A stretch of 64,000 nt of DNA from Rehmannia glutinosa (GCA_016081115.2 CM071930.1:43189335-43253334); one strand, 5' to 3'. Shown: positions 45,847 to 56,953, counted from the stretch's first letter. The notes: generated by a model from the letters alone, not told the origin. Translations and numbers: made by a program.

Positions 45847-48800
45847 CTAACTCAGCTCAATCAAACCTAGATCATTATTAAGCTCTTCAAATCTCGATTC
45901 ACATAATGGCTTAGTGAATATGTCAGCTAACTGCTTATCAATTTAGATATATTCGAAGGTGATGTCCTTCTTTTCAACATGATCTCTTATAAAATGATAT
46001 CTGACACGATGTGTTTTGTTTTTTAATGCAATACTGGATTCTGAGTAAATGCAATAGCACTTATGTTATCACACATAATTGGAATATCTTTTTCTTATAT
46101 ATCATAGTCTCTCAGCTGTTGCCTCATCCTTACAACTTGGGTGCAACAGCTGCCTGCAGCTATGTACTCTGCTTCAGTTGTGGATGTAGCTATTGAATTT
46201 TGTTTCTTGCTGAACCAAGAAACCAATCTATTTCCAAGAAATTGACAAGTACCTGATGTAGTCTTTCTGTCTACTCTACATCCAGCATAGTCTGAGTCTG
46301 AGTAGCCAGCTAACTTGAATCCTCCATCCTTTGGATACCATAAGCCAACTTCTTGGCATCCCTTCAAATACCTTAGGATTCTTTTGGCTGCAGTCATGTG
46401 ACTTTCTTTTGGTGCAGACTGAAATCTAGAAAAGGTGATGTCTGGCCAACTTGTTGTTAAATAGAGCAGTGATCCAATGAGAGCTCTATTTCTGGTTTGA
46501 TCAACAACTTTTCCATCTGCATCCATATCCTTCTTGACTGATGTGTTCATTGGGATCTTCACAGACGACTTCTCTTCCATACCAAATTTCTTCATCAAAT
46601 ACCTGGTATATTTGTTTGACTTATGAAGGTTCCATCCTTCATTTGCTTCACTTGAAGACCTAAGAAGAAAGCAAGCTTTATCATCATGCTCATTTCAAAC
46701 TTCCCTTGCATGAGGTTTGAGAATTTGTCACACAACTCTTTATTTGTGAATCCAAATATGATATCATCCACATTGATTTGAACAAGTAGTATACTCTCCC
46801 TATCTTGAATTCTGAAGATTGTTCTATCAACCTTGCCATTGGTGAATCCATTGTCAATTAGAAACTGTGACAATGTGTCATACCAGGCACTTGGTGCTTG
46901 TTTTAATCCATACAATGCTTTAATTTCTTGAGCTTATAGACTTTATCTCCAATAGTTTTCTGCTCAAGACCTAGAGGTTGTTCAACATAGATTTCTTCTT
47001 CCAAAAGTCCATTTAAAAATACACTCTTCACATCCATTTGATGCACAATGAAGTTCTTGTGTGCAACATAAGCAAGAAACATCCTTATTGCTTCCAATAT
47101 AACAACATGAGCAAAAGTTTCATCAAAATCTATTCATTCCTCTTGGCAATAACCTTTGGCTACCAATCTTGCTTTGTTTCTTACTACAGATCCTTTGTCA
47201 TTCATCTTGTTTCTAAATACCCACTTAGTACCAATAACATTTTGGTGGGTAGGCCTTTGAACCAGTTCCCATATTTTGTTCATTTCAAACTGATTCAACT
47301 CTTCCTTCATAGCCTGAATCCAATGTGTATCATTGAATGCTTGAGATACATCTTTGGGTTCTATCTGGGAAATGAAACAGGTAAACATGGCTTCATGTTG
47401 AGCTTTGGATCTGGTTCTTACTCCATCTCCAATATTTCCAATGATCATCTCAGGTGGATGGTCTCTCAGCCATCTCACATCTGGTCGAAGTAAGTCTGCT
47501 GGGTTCAGCCATCTCGCATCTAAGTTATCTTGATCATCTTCTTCATCATCATTCAACTACAGACCTTCCAACTGTCTCTGAGATTCAGCTATCTCATCTT
47601 CTTAAGGATTGAGTGCTCTTACATTTGCATCAACATAGGGACTCTTCTGTATAGTTGGCTGATTTTTCTTTTCAGCTAACTCATCTATGTCTTCTCCACT
47701 CACATTAGGTTCACGAAACACCACATGGATAGACTCTTTGTGACAATAGTCCTCTTGTTTAACACTCTATAAGCTTTACTCTCAGCAGAGTATCCCAAAA
47801 AGATACCTTCATCAGCTTTAGCATGAAAAGTTTTTTAGTTGTCCTTACCATTGTTGTGGATAAAGCACTTACATCCAAAGATCTTGAAATATCCAACATT
47901 TGGCTTCCTCCCTGTCCGAATTTCATAGGGAGTTTTAGTGAATTGCCTATTGATCATGCATCTATTCTGAGTGTAACAAGTAGTATAGATGGCTTCAGCC
48001 GAAAATCTCTTTGGCAATCCAACTTCAGCTTACATTGTCCTTGCATCTTCCTTGAGAGTTCTGTTTCTTCTTTTAGCTACTCCATTATGATGTGGAGTTC
48101 TTGCAGCTGACAACTCATGAGCAATACCATTCTCAGCACAATACTGAGTTATAATTCCATTGACAAACTCAGTTCCCTTGTCAGACCTTATCTTAATAAT
48201 GGTTTGACTCTTCTCATTTTGAACTCTTCTCATTAGCTGAGGTAATTTCAGCAATGGTTCCTTCTTTTTACACATGAAAATAGTCCATGTATATCTTTAG
48301 TAATCATCCACCACCACTAAGGTGTATTTCTTTCCACTGATGTTGGCTGGTTCAACAGGACCAAATAAGTCCATGTGCAATAGATGCAATATCCTTGTTG
48401 AAGAAGGACTTGGCTTGTCCTTGAAAGATGATTTGATTGGCTTTCCCATCTGACATGCATCACAAATGCATTATTTATTATAAACTGAGTCAGACAATCC
48501 TTCCACAAGATGTCTTCTTGCAATCTTATTGATTGTCTTGAAGTTCAGATGACTCGGCTTCTTGTGCCACAACCAACTTGATTCGGCTGTACACTTTGCT
48601 AGCAGACATGTGCTTAGTGTAGCAGTTGACCAATCCACTACATACAAGTTCTTCTGCCTTGTTCGTTGAAGCACAATTTCATTTGATTCAGCATCATTGA
48701 TTTGGCAAACTCCCATGTTGAATCCCACATTGTAGCCTTTGTCACAGAGTTGGCTGATGCTTAGCAGATTGAAGTTGAGGGCTTCAACATATGCAACATA

Positions 48801-49290
48801 TGTGATCTCCAATCCATTTTTCTTTATGGATCATGTGCCTTTGATTTCCCCTGGAGCTTCATTTTCTCCAAATATAACTTTTGCACCTTTGGTTTCCTTA
48901 AACTTTGACAAATTTCTCTTGTTTCCTGTCATATGTCTGGAACAACCACTATCCATGTACAAGGTTCCTTGAACCTGTAATCAAGGAAATTAATTTTTAG
49001 ATACCCATACTTGCCTGGGTCTTGAGGGGTTAGTGTTGTAAGATGTTCCAACCAACCTATAACTAGATGATCTAACTCTAAGAGGTTGCCATCTATCAGT
49101 TCCATAATCATAGTGCACATTAGCAAATTTCTTGGGGGTTTTAGGATCATACAACTGTCTCTTTTGTCTGTATGCCTATGTATTTGTTTGAGCATTTGCT
49201 TTGTAGGGGTAATAGTGGATTTTTTGTGCTTGATGGGTTTTGTGCCTAGGTGCATATGTGTTCTGATGATAAATCTTTTGCCTTGGGAAT
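45847..49290 (-). pseudogene. pol: Copia pol of A3
   Basis: Minus strand: protease MDSGCSRHMT (near 48955-48925), pre-integrase (LWHKKPSHLNFKTINKIARR, CDACQMGK), integrase core (LHMDLFGPVEP, RSDKGTEFVNG, TPHHNGVAKRRNRTL), reverse transcriptase (IGTKWVFRNKMND, HQMDVKSVFLNG, MYGLKQAPSAWYD, QINVDDIIFG) and RNase H (GYSDSDYAGCR, ADIFTKPLCESRFEEL), stop at 45847-45849. The catalytic YVDD box has Asn for Tyr. In-frame stops (near 48830, 48475, 48295, 48030 and 47835) and frameshifts (47100, 46910 and 46595) disable it. It continues upward into gag, but B3 lies between. Confidence 0.88.
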
Positions 49291-49604
49291 TGTTTGATTC
49301 ATGTTTTTATCTTAATTTTGATGATTTTATTTTGTCACCAAAACAATGTTTTTAAAGGTTGTCCAAATACTCCTAAATGATTTAAAATGGTTTTAAATAT
49401 TTTCCGGAGTATTTCCTCAAGTTTATTTTCGATAATATTGGACAACACTTTTATTGATTTTATGTCAATGGGTTTTCACTTCTAAACAAGGTTTCTAAAT
49501 GTTGTCTAAATACTTCTGATTGGTTTAAAATGTTTTTACTAAATTTTCAGAGTATTTCTTGAATTTTATTTTCGACAAAAATTGGACAACATTTAAATCG
49601 TGTG

Positions 49605-49831
49605 GTCGACCGGCCGCCTATAGGGCAACCCGTGCACGAAAGAAGATTTAAAACGGAAAATGAGACGGAAGAAAAATCAGGCAGCTCGACCGGTCACCCT
49701 GGGCGTCGACCGGTCCGGTCGACCGGTACCTGCAAGTTTGTGTTGAAACAGAACGATTCTTTCACTCAAACCAATTGAGGGGGACCGGTTGAGATGGGGG
49801 ACGACCGGTCGGACCCTACGTCGACCGGTCG
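49605..49831 (+). repeat. CGACCGGTCG palindrome cluster in B3 5' LTR
   Basis: Perfect copies at 49802-49811 and 49822-49831, with decayed or partly repeated copies near 49608, 49687 and 49710-49730. It lies 200-440 bases upstream of the TATA box. Confidence 0.88.
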
Positions 49832-50043
49832 CCCCGTGTTAATTTGTGATATGTTCATTTCAACTTCTATTTCTCGTGCGACCGTCGCCCAGCTTTTGAT
49901 GAAAAAAAATATGACCGTTTGACAACAGACATATTTCCTTAAAATGTGGGATTGATTTCTAACAGCTATATTCTTGATTTTAAGTGTATTTTTCTGTAGA
50001 TTTTCAATCCCCAAGAGGAGCCTATGCTTGATCAATCATCTCC

Positions 50044-50051
50044 TATAAATA
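50044..50051 (+). promoter_or_regulatory. TATA box of B3 5' LTR
   Basis: TATAAATA in the context CTCCTATAAATAGAGG; identical in the 3' LTR at 56480-56487. Confidence 0.75.
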
Positions 50052-50288
50052 GAGGAAGTTTTGGAGCAACCAAAAACAACCATTGAGATATAACACAACA
50101 AGATACACTTCAAGCAAACATTTGTTCTTCATTGTTACTATTCTTGTTGTAAATTTGCCTAGCTTATCACTTTCACATCTTTGAGGTCTAGGCTATTCTT
50201 GATTACACTTTGCACTCAAATTGTAATATTCATTATTGAGGTGTAATCTTGATTTTTGGTTATCATTCAACACAAGATATCCTTGTGA

Positions 50289-50516
50289 GTGTTCTTGTGG
50301 TAAGAACACACTTGGATGATCTAGGTGATAGGTGCAAGAAGATTTTGGTGATCTTCTTATTGAGGTGTTGAAGAATTTGGTATTCTTCAAGGTTGAAGAT
50401 TGTGGTAATCTTCACAAGGTGCCGTTGAAGGAAGATTGTGGTGATCTTCAAAGGAAGATTGTGGTAATCTCCAAAGGTGTTGTTGAAGAAGAGTGTGGTG
50501 CTCTTCAAGGTGTTGT
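50289..50516 (+). repeat. hairpin array in R-U5 of B3 5' LTR
   Basis: Seven modules. GTGTTCTT/AAGAACAC (loop GTGGT, 50289-50309), AAGAAGAT/ATCTTCTT (near 50337-50360), TTGAAGAAT/ATTCTTCAA (loop TTGGT), TGAAGATT/AATCTTCA (loop GTGGT), GAAGAT/ATCTTC, a GAAGATT/AATCTCC module with one mismatch (perfect in the 3' LTR), and GAAGAG/CTCTTC. All lie between the inferred RNA start and the primer-binding site. Confidence 0.82.
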
Positions 50517-50712
50517 AAGTTGAGTTTGTATTAATTTTTGTAATTAATAAAATTCTTTTTCTTTTTGAAATCCATCCCGGATATACTGGGGTGGTAGAGG
50601 ATTAGGACCTAGGTGGATTGAACCTCTTTAAATCGACGCGTGTTGTTTACATTCCGCACCTTTATTATTGTGTTTGAGCATTTGGTTCGAAAAAGAGGGC
50701 TAAATCGAAAAG

Positions 50713-52222
50713 ATGGAGATAATCTATTCACCCCCTCCTCTAGATTATCGTAGCTGCTTGGACTTACAAGTGGTATCAGAGACAAACTCTTTGGCAAGCT
50801 CGTTTCACATCGCGAGTGAAGAGAAACGATCATCGGCTACGAACGAAGCTGATCTTTCCGGCACCTCCACCACCAAGCCACCTCGGTGTGATTCCAAAAA
50901 TTTTATATTTTGGAAAGAAAGAATGGAATGCTATTTACAAGGTTGCGGGTTTGATATTTGGAACACCGTCATAAATGGAGAATCTATTCCAATAAAAGAT
51001 ACACCACACACCTCCATAGGCTTCAAAGAGCTCAATGATGAAGAGAAGAAAATCATCTCCTTAAATGGTAAAGCTCTTAATATTTTACTTTGTTCACTTA
51101 CCACTTTGGAATTTGATCATGCTGTAGGTATTCGATCGGCACACGAAGTATGGCAAAAATTAGAAGCCATCTATGAAGTATATGCAAATGAAAGGAGCAA
51201 CTCAAAAGCATCTACTTCACAAATGGATACAACATCAAATCCAACAACATGGGATAAGCCTTCTACAACCTCCCATGATGAACAAGTTGAACAATGCCTC
51301 ATGGGCATCGAAGAAGAAAACGAGGTAAGTTCTAAACCCTCTACTTCTTATGACAATGAATTGCAAAATGAATATAGTGATTTGCAAAATGATTATGATG
51401 AGCTACAAGATGAATTCCAAAACTTACTTGTTAAATACAAAAATTTGAAAAAGGAATTCATTGTTTTGAAAAATGATAAGGATAGTTTATTTACTTCCTA
51501 TGAATCACTATCATGTGCTCACACCACCACTCTTGATAAGGTTAGAAATCTTGAGAAAGAAAATAGTACTCTTGTTGAGGATATAAATTGCTTGAAAAAT
51601 GATTTATCTAAATCCAACTTGAGTACCGATAAGATGACCGATATTGTTGATTGTTGTGATAAATCGAAACTAGAACTTGATCATAAGCATAAGGGTGTCA
51701 ATCACATGAAAAAGAATCAAGTCTCTAAGCACATTGGTCATTATGCTCCTAGAATTATTACATGTTTTTATTGCGGTAAAAAGGGTCATACGGTAAATAC
51801 TTGTCGGGCTAGAAATAGTTCTAATCATTATTGGAGACCTAAAAGTCTCAAAGCTAATCCTAAAGGACCCAAACACTTGAGGGTACCACAAAATAATGTT
51901 TTATTAGGTACCCGGCGGAATAATAATCAAAGAAAATTCATACCGCCAAGAAGGCATCAAATGACCGTTTCATTTGATCAAAAAGGAGAAACTATTTTCG
52001 ACAAAGCAAATTTCAAGAAGAGGATATACTCAAAAACGGGAAGAACACAATCCTTGGAAATGGCAAAGACACCTTCAACAAGATGAGTTTCAACAATGGG
52101 AAGGCAACAAACCTTGGAAATGGAATAATCAAAGAAGTCATCATCAACAAAATGACTTCTCAAAGGGAAGATATCATCAACAATGGGAGAGACACAACCC
52201 ATGGAAACGGCGTAATTGGTAA
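50713..52222 (+). CDS. gag: gag of B3 (deleted capsid core, one zinc knuckle, Trp-rich tail; one frameshift)
   Basis: A frame opens with ATG at 50713, inside the LTR, and runs through the primer-binding site into gag (KPPRCDSKNFIFWKERMEC, CGFDIWNTVINGE, AHEVWQKLEAIYEVYANERS). The ancestral gag ATG next to the leader is lost, so 50713 is the first ATG of this frame, though the true start is uncertain. After a Glu-rich coiled-coil-like stretch come CFYCGKKGHTVNTC (about 51768-51809) and a basic region. The first frame stops at 52084-52086; the overlapping frame to 52222 holds three HNPWKW/QQWE blocks, as in B2, so one frameshift lies near 52010-52040. It would package the element RNA if made. 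Confidence 0.7.
50769..50790 (+). other. primer-binding site of B3
   Basis: AGTGGTATCAGAGACAAAC; TGGTATCAGAG matches the Met-tRNA complement. Confidence 0.88.
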
Positions 52223-53102
52223 ACCGTATCTCCCCATTTATATATGCATTTTATTTTAATTCTATGCATGTTCTTAATTGTGTCTTAATTGTAAAATGAG
52301 TTTTCAAGTATTTTGTTTTAAATTAAGGTCTTCAAAACTTATTTATATTTTCAAAATTTTTAAAGAAGACCTTGCATGATATTTCTAAAACTCTTGTGCA
52401 TTTAATTAGACTTATGAGGTTTATTATCTCTTATGATTTTTTTATAGCATAAGTATTTTTTTGATATCTCCTATTACTTGCCTACCCTTGTGCTTTTGTG
52501 CAAATTTTATTTAAGAATTGTGTAGGATATATATATCTCATATTCATTGGCTATTTCGTCATCAAGTTTCTTAAACTATCGAGGTATGATCACTCGTAGT
52601 TTTCTCAGAACTCGGTATTATGCTTATGCACATATCTTTCAAGATATTTCATTTTAACCCCTTAAGTGCCCCTAAATGATTTTGCAAATATTCTCTTAAA
52701 AGGGCACTACTTGTTAAGTCTCGATTTTCTCGAATATATGATTTCCCAAAATCCGTATTTGTTGGATATGGTCCAAAATTATCTTTTTGCCAAGTTTTAA
52801 AACTTTTGGGGTGAAAAATCGAATTTTTGAAAAACCGGGAGAAAGAAAAATTGCACTGGGATGGTCAAAGCAGGGGCGACCGGTCGCCCTGCACGTCGAC
52901 CGGTCGCCCCCCACCTCGACCGGTCACCCAGGCTAATTTTATAAGTTTAAAACTCTCTGCCTTTCGTTCGAAACAGACGCAGAAATCTCAAACCCTTCCC
53001 ACAACAGCGATAATCACCCCCTTTTCATAAGTTCTTCTATTCTTCATCAATTTTCACAATTCTTGTTGCTAATCCACTTCTTTTTGCAAGAACTTCACAT
53101 AT
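52223..53102 (+). other. spacer between gag and accessory ORF in B3
   Basis: No ORF. It holds three tandem-spaced palindromes just before the accessory ORF (52877-52886, 52897-52906 perfect; 52917 with one change), the same motif as in U3. About 175 bases later the ORF starts, so this could be an internal promoter or part of a 5' leader; no clear TATA box was found. Confidence 0.6.
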
Positions 53103-54482
53103 ATGGCACCTCCAAGAAATTCCACCGAACGAAATCCTCAAAAGAGGAGAAGGAAGCAAAGGGGAGAATCTTCCTCCAACCCCCAACAAGATAATATTCC
53201 ACACGGAAATTATCAAAATCGGCTTACGGAAGAGGAGATTGTCGAATTAAGAGCCGGGATTTCAAAATCGAGCATTCATTGGGACTCTAGTAAGTTATCA
53301 CTCCTTTACGAGCCTCCCGCTAGAGCTAATAGATTTCGATTTCTAAATAAACTTGCGGAGGAACATTATGAGAATATTGGATTGAATGATAAGAAAATTG
53401 TGTGCACTCGTATGGTTCGATTTCAAGCATTTCATGATGAATTTCCGGATATTAGGGCTTATTTTCAAATTCAAGGATGGGTTTCACTTTGGGATAATCC
53501 GTGTTTGCATTATGATGACGAGCTTATAAAACTCTTTTATGCAAATATGTGGATTGTTGATGCTACGGTAGATAATCCATTGGAACTTCACACATTTGTT
53601 AATGGTAGGCATTTTTCATGGACCTTGGCCGATATTTGTAATCACTTTAACGTGTCGAATGATGGAATGGTCAATGTGGATTGTGCTCATTGGGATGATA
53701 ACATTTTCGGTGTTTCACTAGATGATGTGAAAACCTTTTTAGGAGTGTATCCCGAAGTGACATACTCGGCCATGCCGCCAAATTATCGGATTTTATCTAT
53801 TATTTGCTCCTATTGTGTTTGTGGAAAGGAAATAAAACTTCCGAGTAATCTCGAACTCTTTCTCACCTATAAGATTGTTCGAGGAGAAAGAGTAAACTAT
53901 GGGGCAATTTTTGTGTATTGTTTGTCGGAATCTAGAAAGCTTACCAAGAAAAAATATACTTTGGGAAATTTGATTTGCCGACTTTTATACTTATCGGGAT
54001 ACCTAGAAAATGAAATGAATACCGAAATTCGTCACAATGATTTTGATAATGCCAACATCCTACAAATGGTAAGAATGCGACGACATTTACCATGGGTCCC
54101 TACCAAAGCCGCTAGGGGACGTGCCCAACATCAACAACAACCTCGGGATGATTTCTTTAATGATAATGAGGTTGATAATATCGGAAGAGGTCATGTTGAT
54201 GAACAAGAAGATGAGGAAGAAGAGAATGTAGGAAATGAACAAGAAATTAGGGAGGAAGTAAATGAGGAAGGAGTTGAAGATGAGTTGGATGTTGAAGATT
54301 TAAATCTCAAAGAGAGAATGGCAAAAGTTGAAAGAGATACATTTAGAGATGTAGCCTCCCTTAGAAAAGAGCTCCGGGTTGTGAAGAAAGAAAACTCTAG
54401 TTTGAAAAAGTCAATCGGTAAATTGGAGAAATTTATCAAAGATCTTATTCCCGGAACTTGCTTCTCTTCGGACGAGGATTGA
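53103..54482 (+). CDS. intact accessory ORF of B3 (putative plant transposon protein type)
   Basis: An uninterrupted 459-residue frame. The N-terminus is basic and low-complexity (ERNPQKRRRKQRGES). Residues about 50-300 form a globular part with FLNKLAEEHYENIGL, DDELIKLFYANMWI, LHTFVNGRHFSWTLADICNHF and LLYLSGYLENEMN, resembling the plant family annotated as putative plant transposon protein (Transposase_32-like), found beside many plant retroelements. Residues about 340-400 are Asp/Glu-rich, and the last 60 residues (KERMAKVERDTFRDVASLRK) should form a coiled coil. No nuclease or polymerase motif is visible, and function is unknown. Being intact among ruins suggests selection or youth. The sequence is neither gag nor pol. 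Confidence 0.8.
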   Translation: MAPPRNSTERNPQKRRRKQRGESSSNPQQDNIPHGNYQNRLTEEEIVELRAGISKSSIHWDSSKLSLLYEPPARANRFRFLNKLAEEHYENIGLNDKKIVCTRMVRFQAFHDEFPDIRAYFQIQGWVSLWDNPCLHYDDELIKLFYANMWIVDATVDNPLELHTFVNGRHFSWTLADICNHFNVSNDGMVNVDCAHWDDNIFGVSLDDVKTFLGVYPEVTYSAMPPNYRILSIICSYCVCGKEIKLPSNLELFLTYKIVRGERVNYGAIFVYCLSESRKLTKKKYTLGNLICRLLYLSGYLENEMNTEIRHNDFDNANILQMVRMRRHLPWVPTKAARGRAQHQQQPRDDFFNDNEVDNIGRGHVDEQEDEEEENVGNEQEIREEVNEEGVEDELDVEDLNLKERMAKVERDTFRDVASLRKELRVVKKENSSLKKSIGKLEKFIKDLIPGTCFSSDED

Positions 54483-55744
54483 TGTCCCCACCCCCTTTCT
54501 ATTCTAGCATTTTTTTCATGTTGTCTTGTATTTTCATGAACTATCTTGTAAAACTCTCTTGCACTAATGAGATTTGCGTGTTTTCTTGAAAGGATTAAAA
54601 TTGCGAGTTGATAATGACTTGTGGATGATCATGATATTGATGGAGTATTTGATGGTAAAAATACTCTTATATAGCATTGTTTGATAAATTGGTATGAAGT
54701 ACTTGATGGTAAAAATGCTTCTTTTAATGCTTTGATCATTATGCTTAGATGGATATGTTGGGACATTTGATATATCATACATGTATTGTATAACGCATGA
54801 CTTGTATCACTTGATGAATGCTCTAATTTTTGGCATTTGTAATGCATTGATCCTTTTTGGCTTATATTATCTCAATTGGGATGAACCCTTGAGAATCTCT
54901 TTGTTGAGCCTCTTATTTGATGGACAAATGTTGCATATTTTGCATATAATCTTATTGAACTTTGAAATGAGGATGATTGATGATGATATGAAAACTTTTT
55001 GGCTTGAAACATTCACAAGGGCTATATACAACCTCTTTTATTTTTTACGCACACAAGGTGTTCGATAAAATGTCGCAATGAAAATTTCAACTTCTACATG
55101 ATTCTCTTGCTTTCAAAAATCTTCTATACCTATTGAGATCATGTTTTGGCAAACAAAACGAGCGTATGAACTCTTCATGTTACATTTCTCCCATTTTCCT
55201 TGGATTTTAAGCATAAATTGCTCAATGGTTGATAAACCGTCTCTTTTGCGCACTTTGATATAATTGTAAGATGTTTTTATCATCCTAACATTCTTTTTGA
55301 TGATTCCAAAGGGGTAGAAACAGGATACTGGCTCATTAGCTCAAAGAAGCTAATAAAAGCTTGTTATAAAAGCTATAAGCTATGGCTCATAAAAGCCATA
55401 AGTTGTGATTTATTTTTAGTCTAATTGTTGCTTGATGGACTTATTTAATTATCTAATGATGTTTTGTGATAGGGGGAGCTTATATGCTCTTGAACAAATT
55501 GTGAAAGCTAAAGCTTTTAGCTTATGGAAAATTGCTTTTACATTATTCTTGATGTGCTTGTTGATAGAGGGAGCTTGTACTTATTATTGAATATATCTAC
55601 TCCCCTAGTTGGTTGCCTTTATATTTTGGTAATTTTGGTTGCCTCCAAACGGTCAAATGTTTTTACCGGAAAATCATTTCTAAAATTGCTCTCTTAGTTT
55701 GTGTTAAAATTGTTTTGGTTTGTAATCATTAAAAAGGGGGAGAT
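54483..55744 (+). other. 3' non-coding part and polypurine tract of B3
   Basis: No convincing gene; small frames (54541-55068) overlap repeats shared with B1 and B2. Purine boxes at 55311-55320, 55471-55480 and 55563-55575, then the polypurine tract AAAAAGGGGGAGAT (55731-55744) against the LTR. Confidence 0.75.
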
Positions 55745-56060
55745 TGTTTGATTCATGTTTTTATCTTAATTTTGATGATTTTATTTTGTCACCAAAACAA
55801 TGTTTTTAAAGGTTGTCCAAATACTCCTAAATGATTTAAAATGGTTTTAAATATTTTCCGGAGTATTTCCTCAAGTTTATTTTTGATAATATTGGACAAC
55901 ACTTTTATTGATTTTATGTCAATGGGTTTTCACTTCTAAACAAGGTTCCTAAATGTTGTCTAAATACTTCCGATTGGTTTAAAATGTTTTTACTAAATTT
56001 TCGGAGTATTTCTTGAATTTTATTTTCGACAAAAATTGGACAACATTTCTGTCTCGTGGT

Positions 56061-56326
56061 CGACCGGTCGCCCTATAGGGCAACCCGTACCTGAAGAAGA
56101 TTTCTGAAACGGAAAATGAGACGGAAGAAAAATCGGTAGTCGGTCGGCCGTGCAGGGTCGACCGGTACCTGCAAGTTTGTGTTGAAACAGAACGATTCTT
56201 TCACTCAAACCAATTGAGCGGGACCGATTGAGATGGGGGATGACCGGTCGGACCCTACGTCGACCGGTCGCCCCGTGTTAATTTGTGATATGTTCATTTC
56301 AACTTCTATTTCTGTGCGACCGGTCG
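56061..56326 (+). repeat. CGACCGGTCG palindrome cluster in B3 3' LTR
   Basis: Three perfect copies (56061, 56261 and 56317) plus variants near 56132-56162 and 56241. It lies upstream of the TATA box at 56480. Confidence 0.9.
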
Positions 56327-56724
56327 CCCTGTGCTTTGATAGCAAAAATATGACCGTTTGACAGCAGACATATTTCCTTAAAATGTGGGATTGATTTCTA
56401 ACAGCTATATTCTTGATTTTAAGTGTATTTTTCTATAGATTTTCAATCCCAAGAGGCCTATGCTTGATCAATCATCTCCTATAAATAGAGGAAGTTTTGG
56501 AGCAACCAAAAACAACCATTGAGATATAACACAACAATATACACTTCAAGCAAACATTTGTTCTTCATTGTTACTATTCTTGTTGTAAATTTGCCTAGCT
56601 TATCACTTTCACATCTTTGAGGTCTAGGCTATTCTTGATTACACTTTGCACTCAAATTGTAATATTCATTATTGAGTTGTAATCTTGATTTTTGGTTATC
56701 ATTCAACACAAGATATCATTGTGA

Positions 56725-56953
56725 GTGTTCTTGTGGTAAGAACACACTTGGATGATCTAGGTGATAGGTGCAAGAAGATTGTGGTGATCTTCTTATTGAG
56801 GTGTTGAAGAGTTTGGTATTCTTCAAGGTTGAAGATTGTGGTAATCTTCACAAGGTGCCATTGAAGGAAGATTGTGGTGATCATCAAAGGGAGATTGTGG
56901 TAATCTCCAAAGGTGTTGTTGAAGAAGAGTGTGGTGCTCTTCAAGGTGTTGTA
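56725..56953 (+). repeat. hairpin array in R-U5 of B3 3' LTR
   Basis: As 50289-50516; the sixth module is perfect here (GGAGATT with AATCTCC around GTGGT). One fifth-module arm is changed (GATCATC). Confidence 0.8.

Larger units (their letters stand above)
49291..50768 (+). repeat. 5' LTR of B3
   Basis: TGTTTGATTCATG to GGACTTACA. Two U3 inverted-repeat modules (49359-49445, 49502-49589), palindrome cluster 49605-49831, TATA box TATAAATA 50044-50051, hairpin array 50289-50516. Confidence 0.93.

Noticed and set aside
53103..54482. The intact 459-residue frame as a single-copy host gene
   Set aside because: It lies within one LTR pair with a matching TSD and its class is typical of retroelement accessory ORFs, so it belongs to B3.
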